Positions 57,813 to 64,000 of a stretch of 64,000 nucleotides of DNA are shown here, one piece after another. A model generated the notes under the pieces. The model saw nothing but the letters and a program-made list of their open reading frames with translations. It was not told the origin of the DNA and made no database searches. Source of the DNA: Stomoxys calcitrans (Eukaryota > Arthropoda > Insecta > Diptera > Muscidae); NCBI RefSeq assembly GCF_963082655.1, contig NC_081552.1, positions 51,488,946-51,552,945 on the forward strand, in the 5' to 3' direction. Made by a program: the position numbers and the translations under genes. Within the stretch, counting starts at the first letter, position 1, and each line of letters starts with the position of its first letter.

Positions 57813-60768
57813 TGGTGGTGAGGAAAGCAAAACAGACAGGAAAGGAGGTACTAATAGGATGCGATGCGAACTCTCACCACATTTCGTGGGCAGATGTCTT
57901 GAATACTAACGACCTAATAGCACTTAATATTGGTAACACCGCTACCTTTGTTAATAGAATTAGGGAGGAGGCATTAGATGTGATGATATGTTCAGAAAAT
58001 CTAATCGATGAGGTTCAGGATTGGAGGGTCTCCATGGAACACTCTTTCTCTGACCATCGCTACACGGCCAGCGCCGAATCCGATAAGCTTCCGGAATAAG
58101 TAGAAAACCAACTGGACAAAATTCGGAAGGCTACTCAGAAGAAGACTTGGGCAAAATAATTTAGATTGTCCAAGCATAGAAGAGACTGACGAAAATGTCA
58201 ACAGGATTACAACTGCACTGGTGGGATCCTTCGAAGATAGTTGTCCTCGTCGGGAAAGTCAGTCCGCCCAAGAATAACCCTAGATGACCGGGTAGATTCG
58301 ACATATTAGGGAAGAGGTTTGCAAATTTTTTAACAGAGCACATTGTAAAAATGCGGAAGTTTATTGGAATGTGCATTACATTTACAATAAGATTACCAGA
58401 GCGGAAAAACGTGCCTCCTGGAAGCTTTTCTGCGAACAGGTCGATAGCGTCGATGATGCCGCCAAGATAAAAAAGTTTCTCTCAAAAACCCATGTCCAAA
58501 CTGTAACTTTAGTAGACGACATGGGAGTGAGAGCAAAGACAACGGAGGACATGTTGAAGCTTTTGATAAAAATCCCTTTTCCACAGGATACTACGAGACT
58601 CACGCAGACACCGGAATCTTGGAATAATGACGTTAATCGAAGGTTTATAATAACGGAATTTATGGTGAAGGAATCCTTGAGGAGCTTCAAACCATTTAAG
58701 TCACCCGGACCTGATGGAATATTTCTGGCGTTACTACAGAAAGAGGCAGACTACCTGGCGCCTCGTCTGGTCAAAATTTTCACAGCGTGCCTAGGACTTT
58801 CATATACTCCCAAAGCATGGCAGGAGGTAAAGGCATAACTTGCTTTGCCAAACCCGGCAAGGCAAGTTATGCGACACCATAGCCCTACAGACCCATTAGC
58901 CTTTCTACTCAAAACCATGGAACGTATTGTGGACACCATAGTAAAGAGTATAACATCCAACGAACTACTTAAATACAAACAGCATGCCTATGTCAAGGGA
59001 AAGTCGATGGAGCCTGCCCTGCACGAGGTTGTGCATAAAATAGAAGAATCCTTCGATGCCAAAACGTACACACTGGAGGTATGCATTGACATCGAGGGGG
59101 CTTTTAGCAATGTGCAGAGCAACACACTGATCCAATCCTTAGACCCGTACCGGGTGGACCCGGTCCTTAGAGACTGGATAAACCATATGCTAAGGAACAG
59201 GTGGATAAATTGTGCGTCCAATGGCATAAATATAAGGGAGAAAGTGGCACAGGGCACGCCACAGGGGGGCATTTCATCGCCACTCCTATGGGTGACCACC
59301 ATAAATGACCTATTACGATTGCTGACTGAGGAGTGATTTGAACCCGTCTGCTACGCATACGATTTTATAATACTTCTAAAGGGTAAGGATCCGAACGAGC
59401 TATGCAGAAGGGCCGAAAGGGTCTTGCATATGGCATATGACTGGGCTAGACCCAGAGGTCTCAATATTAACCCAGAGAAGACTGAATTATGCCTGTTCAC
59501 GAGGAAGACGAAGGGCCAATTAAACGCACCACGTTTCCTCAATAAGACGATTTGGATATCTGACAAGGTCAAATACTTAGGTGTGAGCTTGAACAGGAAA
59601 CTGTATTGTGACACTTCATTCAGGAGCGTACTGAGAAGGCTCACAGATGTTGGGCACTATGTAGATGGGCCGTAGGCTCGAAATGGGGCCTGAGTCCTAG
59701 GATAGTCAACTGGCTCTGCAGGAGCGTGATTAGACCAATACTTACTTACGCCTCAGTAGTTTGGTGGACTGCTAAGGAGAAAAAGTGCAACATAACGACC
59801 ATACAACAGGTTCAGAGAACGTGTTGTCTTGGCATAGGCGGAGCGATGAGGACCACGCCCACTACTGCACCGGAGACCATTCTAGATATCCGAGCCATTG
59901 ACATACAGATTACGCGTGAGGCAGCCACTGCGGCTATTCGACTTAAGGCGATGGGAGAATGGAATGAGGATAGGAGCAGCTCATACCATCGCGGTATAAT
60001 CGAGACGACGATAGGAAACCTGGAATGAAGGGGAAGAGGCTTCCGATCGGATACCTGAGATGAACCTTCAAGTCGAGTGCGACGCACTGCTGCCATCGAC
60101 ACAGTCTTAGATTGACGGAACCCTAGTATTGCTATCTGGAAGATCATGTTACATGGATGGATCAAAGCTAGAGGACAGAGTGGGCCTGGGGGTTTACATC
60201 GAAAACTCAGGGACTGAGATCTATTTTAGAAGGCCTGACCATAATACGGTCCTGCAGGCAGAGATCCGGGCGATCACGGAATGCGTGAAGTGGTGTGGTG
60301 CTAACGCGAGGACGTCGAGTGTGAACATCTTTAACGACAGTAAAATTGCCTTAAGGGCAATAACAACCAGGACGGTAAAGTCACGAACAGTCTTGCAGTG
60401 TAAGAAGGAGATTAACGCCTTCTCTGAGGATGGGAAAATCCGCATCGTTTGGGTGCCGGGCCATAACGGAGTAAGGGGACATGAAAGGGCAAACGTTTTG
60501 GCGGTGAAGGCCAGAGGACTGCCGTCAATAAACTTGGTTAATCCGAAGCATTTTGGGTCGACGCAGTCCGAGTTAAGGGAGTGGGCGACGAATGCGCATG
60601 CAATATTGTGGAACAGCGCAACGGTCGGTGGGACGGCGAGAATCCTATGGGGGTATCCAGATCGTGAGAAGACGAGGCTATTACTGAAAGGAAGTAAGAA
60701 GGAGAAGGCGTTTGGCGGATTAATATCTGCACCCCCTTTTCAACCTAACCTAATCTACCCCACCCAAA
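57813..60768 (+). pseudogene. Dead LINE in right arm (mirror copy)
   Basis: Same protein fragments as the left-arm copy: endonuclease 57815-58099, linker/RT fingers 58371-58838, RT palm 58845-59336, thumb 59424-59675, connector 59726-60028, RNase H 60129-60791. The shared defects (TAA after WQEVKA, stop after LLRLLTEE, YAYD in place of YADD, degenerate RNase H) predate the duplication. One arm-specific change was noticed: 60109 is A where the left arm has the equivalent of G, turning a Trp codon into a stop before the RNase H segment. The two arms' frames otherwise translate identically. Confidence 0.87.
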
Positions 60769-61203
60769 TGATGAAATATTTCATACGGTGAATTTTTCTG
60801 CGCGAAAAGTTCACCGAGTTCATTAATGTGATTTGTCCAAACAAAAATTATGAATTGTTTCATACAAACGATAAAATTTCCATTGGAAAACTTTACACGA
60901 GTGAGTTTTTCCTTTCAAAAATTTCACTTTGGTGAATGTTTCCAAACGAAATTTTTACCAAAGTGAATTTTTCTATACAAAAAGTTCTCTGGTGAATTTC
61001 TCCATAAGAGAAATTCACCCTGGGGAATTTTTCCATAGGAAATTTTCATTCAGTTAAATTTTTTCATAGGAATTGTTTAATTTTTCCCTGGGTGAACTCT
61101 TCATACAGGCAATTTTTTTGTGGTTTGTTCCTTGTAGATAGGATAAATTTTTTCAGATAAATTATTCCATAGCTAAATATGATATTTCCATAACCTTAAC
61201 ACT
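60769..61203. repeat. Diverged 32-bp satellite units, right arm outer
   Basis: Mirror of 53550-53984, with TGAATTTTTC/AAAAGTTCACC words. Confidence 0.7.
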
Positions 61204-62461
61204 TTTTTATACCCACCACCGAAGGATGGGGGTATATTCATTTTGTCATTCCGTTTGCAACACATCGAAATATCCATTTCCGACCCTATAAAGTATATAT
61301 ATTCTTGATCAGCGTGGAAATCTAAGACGATCTAGACATGTCCGTCCGTCTGTCCGTCTGTCCGTCTGTCTGTTGAAATCACGCTACAGTCTTTAAAAAT
61401 TGAGATATTGGGCTGAAATTTTGCAAAGATTCTTTTTTTAACCATAAGCAGGTTAAGTTCGAAGATGGGCTATATCGGACTATATCTTGATATAGCCCCC
61501 ATATAGACCGATCCTCAGATTTAGGGTCTTAGGCCCATAAAAGCCACATTTTATATCCGATTTGGATGAAATTTGGCACAGTGAGTTGTGTTAGGCCCTT
61601 CAATATTCTTCGTCAATTTGGCCCAGATCGGTTCAGATTTGGATATAGCTGCCATATAGACCGATCTTCCGATTTATGGTCTTACGCCCATAAAAGCCAC
61701 ATTTATTATCCGATTTTGCTGAAATTTGGGACAGTGAGTTGCGTTGAGCCCTTCGACATCCTTCGTCAATTTGGTTCAGATCGGTCCAAATTTGGATATA
61801 GCTGCCATATAGACCGATCCTCCGATTTATGGTCTTAGGCCCATAAAAGCCACATTTATTATCCGATTTTGCTGAAATTTGGGAAAGTGAGTTGCGTTGA
61901 GCCCTTCGACATCCTTCGTCAATTTGGCTCAGATCGGTCTAAATTTGGATATAGCTGCCATATAGACCCATCCTCCGATTTATGGTCTTACGCCCATAAA
62001 AGCCACATTTATTATCCGATTTTGCTGAAATTTGGGACAGTGATTTGCCTTAGGCCCTTCGATATCTTTCTTCTATTTGGTCCTGATCAGTTCAGATTTG
62101 GATATAGCTGCCATATAGACCGATCTCTCGATTTAAGGTTTGGGCTCATAAAAAGCGCATTTATTGTCCGATGTCGCCGAAATTTGGGACAATGACTTGT
62201 GTTGGGCCGTTCGATATTTGTCTTCAATTTGGCTCAGATCGGTCCAGATTTGGATATTGCTGCCGTATAGACCGATCTCTCGGTTGAACAATGACTTGTA
62301 GTTATAAGCATTTGGTCTAAATCGGATGATATCTATAGAGCTGCTATGGGGCTTAAGGTATGCATTTTTCGCTGGATTTTGACGAAATGTGGTTCACATA
62401 TATACCCGAGGTGGTGGGTATCCAAAGTTCGGCCCGGCCGAACTTAACGCCTTCTTACTTG
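61204..62461 (+). mobile_element. Subfamily B element, copy B10 (complete; start lies in palindrome arm)
   Basis: TATACCCACCACCGAAGG start, GTCCGTCTGTCCGTCTGTCC microsatellite, about five 153-bp units, GGTGGTGGGTATCC, AAGTTCGGCC-C-GGCCGAACTT, end CTTCTTACTTGTT. The first 337 bp belong to the palindrome arm; the rest has no left-side counterpart. It abuts the next A element with no spacer. Confidence 0.87.
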
Positions 62462-62462
62462 T

Positions 62463-64000
62463 TATACCCTCCACCATAAGATGGGGGGTATACTAATTTC
62501 GTCATTCTGTTTGTAACTACTCGAAATATTCGTCTGAGACCCCATAAAGTATATATATTCTTGATCGTCGTGACATTTTATGTCGATCTAGCCATGTCCG
62601 TCCGTCTGTCCGTCCGTCCGTCCGTCCGTCCGTCCGTCCGCCCGTCCGTCCGTCCGTCCGTCCGTCCGTCCGTCTGTCTGTCGAAAGCACGCTAACTTCC
62701 GAAGGAGTAAAGCTAGCCGCTTGAAATTTTGCACAAATACTTCTTATTAGTGTAGGTCGGTTGGTATTGTAAATGGGCCATATCGGTCCATGTTTTGATA
62801 TAGCTGCCATATAAACCGATCTGGGGTCTTGACTTCTTGAGCCTGTAGAGTGCGCAATTCTTATCCGATTGAATTGAAATTTTGCATGACGTGTTTTGCT
62901 ATGATATCTAACAACTGTGCCAAGTATGGTTCAAATCGGTCCATAACCTGATATAGCTGCCATATAAACCGATCTTGGGTCTTGACTTCTTGAGCCTCTA
63001 GCGTGCGCAATTATTATCCGATCAGAATGAAATATTGCACAACGTGTTTTGTTATGATATCCAACAACTGTGCCAAGTATGGGTTCAAATCGGTCCATAA
63101 CCTGATATAGCTGCCATATAAACCGATCTTGGGTCTTGACTTCTTGAGCCTCTAGAGTGCGCAATTCTTTCCGATTGGAATGAATTTTGCACGACGTGTT
63201 TTCTTATTATATCCAACAACAGTGCCAAGTATGGTTCAAATCGGTCCATAACCTGATATAGCTGCCATATAAACCGATCTTGGGTCTTGACTTCTTGACC
63301 CTCTAGAGGGCGCAATTCTTATCCGATTGGAATGGAATTTCGCACGACGTGTTTTGTTATGATACCCAACAACTATGCCAAGTATGGTTCAAATCGGTCC
63401 ATAACCTGATATAGCTACCATATAAACCGATCTTGGGTCTTGACTTCTTGACCCTCTAGAGGCACAATTCTTATCCGATTGAAATGAAATTTTGCACGAC
63501 GTGTTTTGTTATGATATCCAACAACTGTGCAAAGTATGCTTCAAATCGGTCCATAACCTGATATAGCTGCCATATAAACCGATCTTGGGTCTTGACTTCT
63601 TGAGTCTCTAGAGGGCGCAATTCTTATCCGATTGAAATGAAATTTTGCACGACCTGTTTTGTTATTATATCCAACAACTGTGCCAAGTATGGTTCAAATC
63701 GGTTCATAACCTGATATAGCTGCCATATAAACCGATCTCGGGTCTTGACTTCTTGAGCCTCTAAAGTGCGCAATTCTTATCCGATTGGGATGAAATTTTG
63801 CACGACGTGTTTTCTTATGATATCCAAGAACTGTGCCAAGTTTGGTTCAAATCGGTGCATAACCTAATATAGCTGCCATATAAACCGATCTGGGGTCTTG
63901 ACTTCTTGAGTCTAGAGTGCGCAATTCTTATCCGATTGGAATGAAATTTTGCACGACGGTTTTCGATATTATATCCAACAACTGTGCCAAGTATGGTTCA
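62463..64000 (+). mobile_element. Subfamily A element, copy A10 (continues past window)
   Basis: TATACCCTCCACCATAAG start directly after the TTACTTGTT end of B10. It has the longest microsatellite in the window (about 20 GTCC/GTCT tetramers with one GCCC, ~62597-62682), then at least seven ~153-bp units. The tail lies beyond the window edge. Confidence 0.87.

Larger units (their letters stand above)
53213..61540. repeat. 8,328-bp near-perfect palindrome (two 4,164-bp arms)
   Basis: Every paired position sums to 114753. The left arm runs 53213-57376 and the right arm 57377-61540. The central ~28 bp (57363-57390) pairs imperfectly (four non-pairing positions including the middle TT) and is itself hairpin-like (TCACC-TT-GGTGA). 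Outside it I noticed one arm difference, 54644 versus 60109. Each arm contains, from the outside in, part of a subfamily B element, diverged 32-bp satellite, a dead LINE and more satellite. The outer boundary is sharp: 53212/61541 do not pair. Confidence 0.95.

Overview
This window looks like eukaryotic, transposon-dense DNA from a dipteran. A calyptrate (Musca/Stomoxys-type) fly is my best guess, resting on remembered repeat families and not on any host gene. I found no convincing intact host protein-coding gene, no rRNA and no functional tRNA gene. Nearly everything assignable is transposable-element sequence, its decay products, or satellite. Most open reading frames over 60 codons are accidental read-through of non-coding tandem repeats.

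The dominant component is one superfamily of non-autonomous elements. I call its subfamilies A, B and C. Each has a TATACCC-type start, a TA-rich stretch, a short conserved core, a (GTCY)n microsatellite, a variable number of ~153-bp internal repeats around GATATAGCTGCCATATA, a subterminal inverted copy of the start motif, a GC-rich hairpin, and a terminal ACTTGTT. This resembles the dipteran 'mini-me' / DINE-1 (Helentron-associated) elements. Well-preserved A copies lie at 635-2108, 6371-7887, 10549-12180, 14670-15695, 25997-27649, 30775-32681, 33748-34278, 40567-41290, 50187-50718 and 62463-end. B copies lie at 2171-3780, 9092-10443, 20275-23048 (containing a nested copy at 21079-22830), 23388-24620, 29120-30736, 41947-43890, 53213-53549 and 61204-62461. 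Decayed relatives fill many gaps.

Other mobile elements are: a fold-back mariner derivative (4224-4830) inside a SINE-like repeat with a tRNA-like B-box; a dead LINE reverse transcriptase (12290-13215); a LINE 5' fragment (18890-19130); a solo LTR with a 5-bp target duplication (31519-31941) inside an A element; a broken LINE with gag, endonuclease, RT and RNase H parts (34279-39135, minus) carrying a mariner MITE in its RNase H domain; a second copy of that MITE (41623-41837); a BEL/Pao pol fragment (48470-49190); and an RTE-like LINE fragment (49230-51345, minus).

The region 46-61.5 kb is the most unusual. It holds a ~2.3-kb array of a 32-bp minisatellite whose unit is itself near-palindromic. 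This is followed by diverged versions of the same unit and an 8,328-bp near-perfect palindrome (53213-61540, centre 57376/57377). Each palindrome arm carries the same dead LINE, with one base difference noticed between arms. A 35-bp direct repeat marks the outer left junction and the centre, so the locus reads as an inverted duplication of a right-hand template. An assembly or long-read fold-back artefact is the main alternative. Several small perfect or near-perfect fold-back duplications elsewhere (643-683, 5469-5510, 4224-4830, 41553-41640, 58831-58868) suggest a recurring fold-back or template-switching signature. Stretches with no assignment (about 5.79-6.37, 16.62-17.70, 27.75-29.12, 45.25-46.16 and 51.35-52.83 kb) may be host intergenic or intronic sequence.
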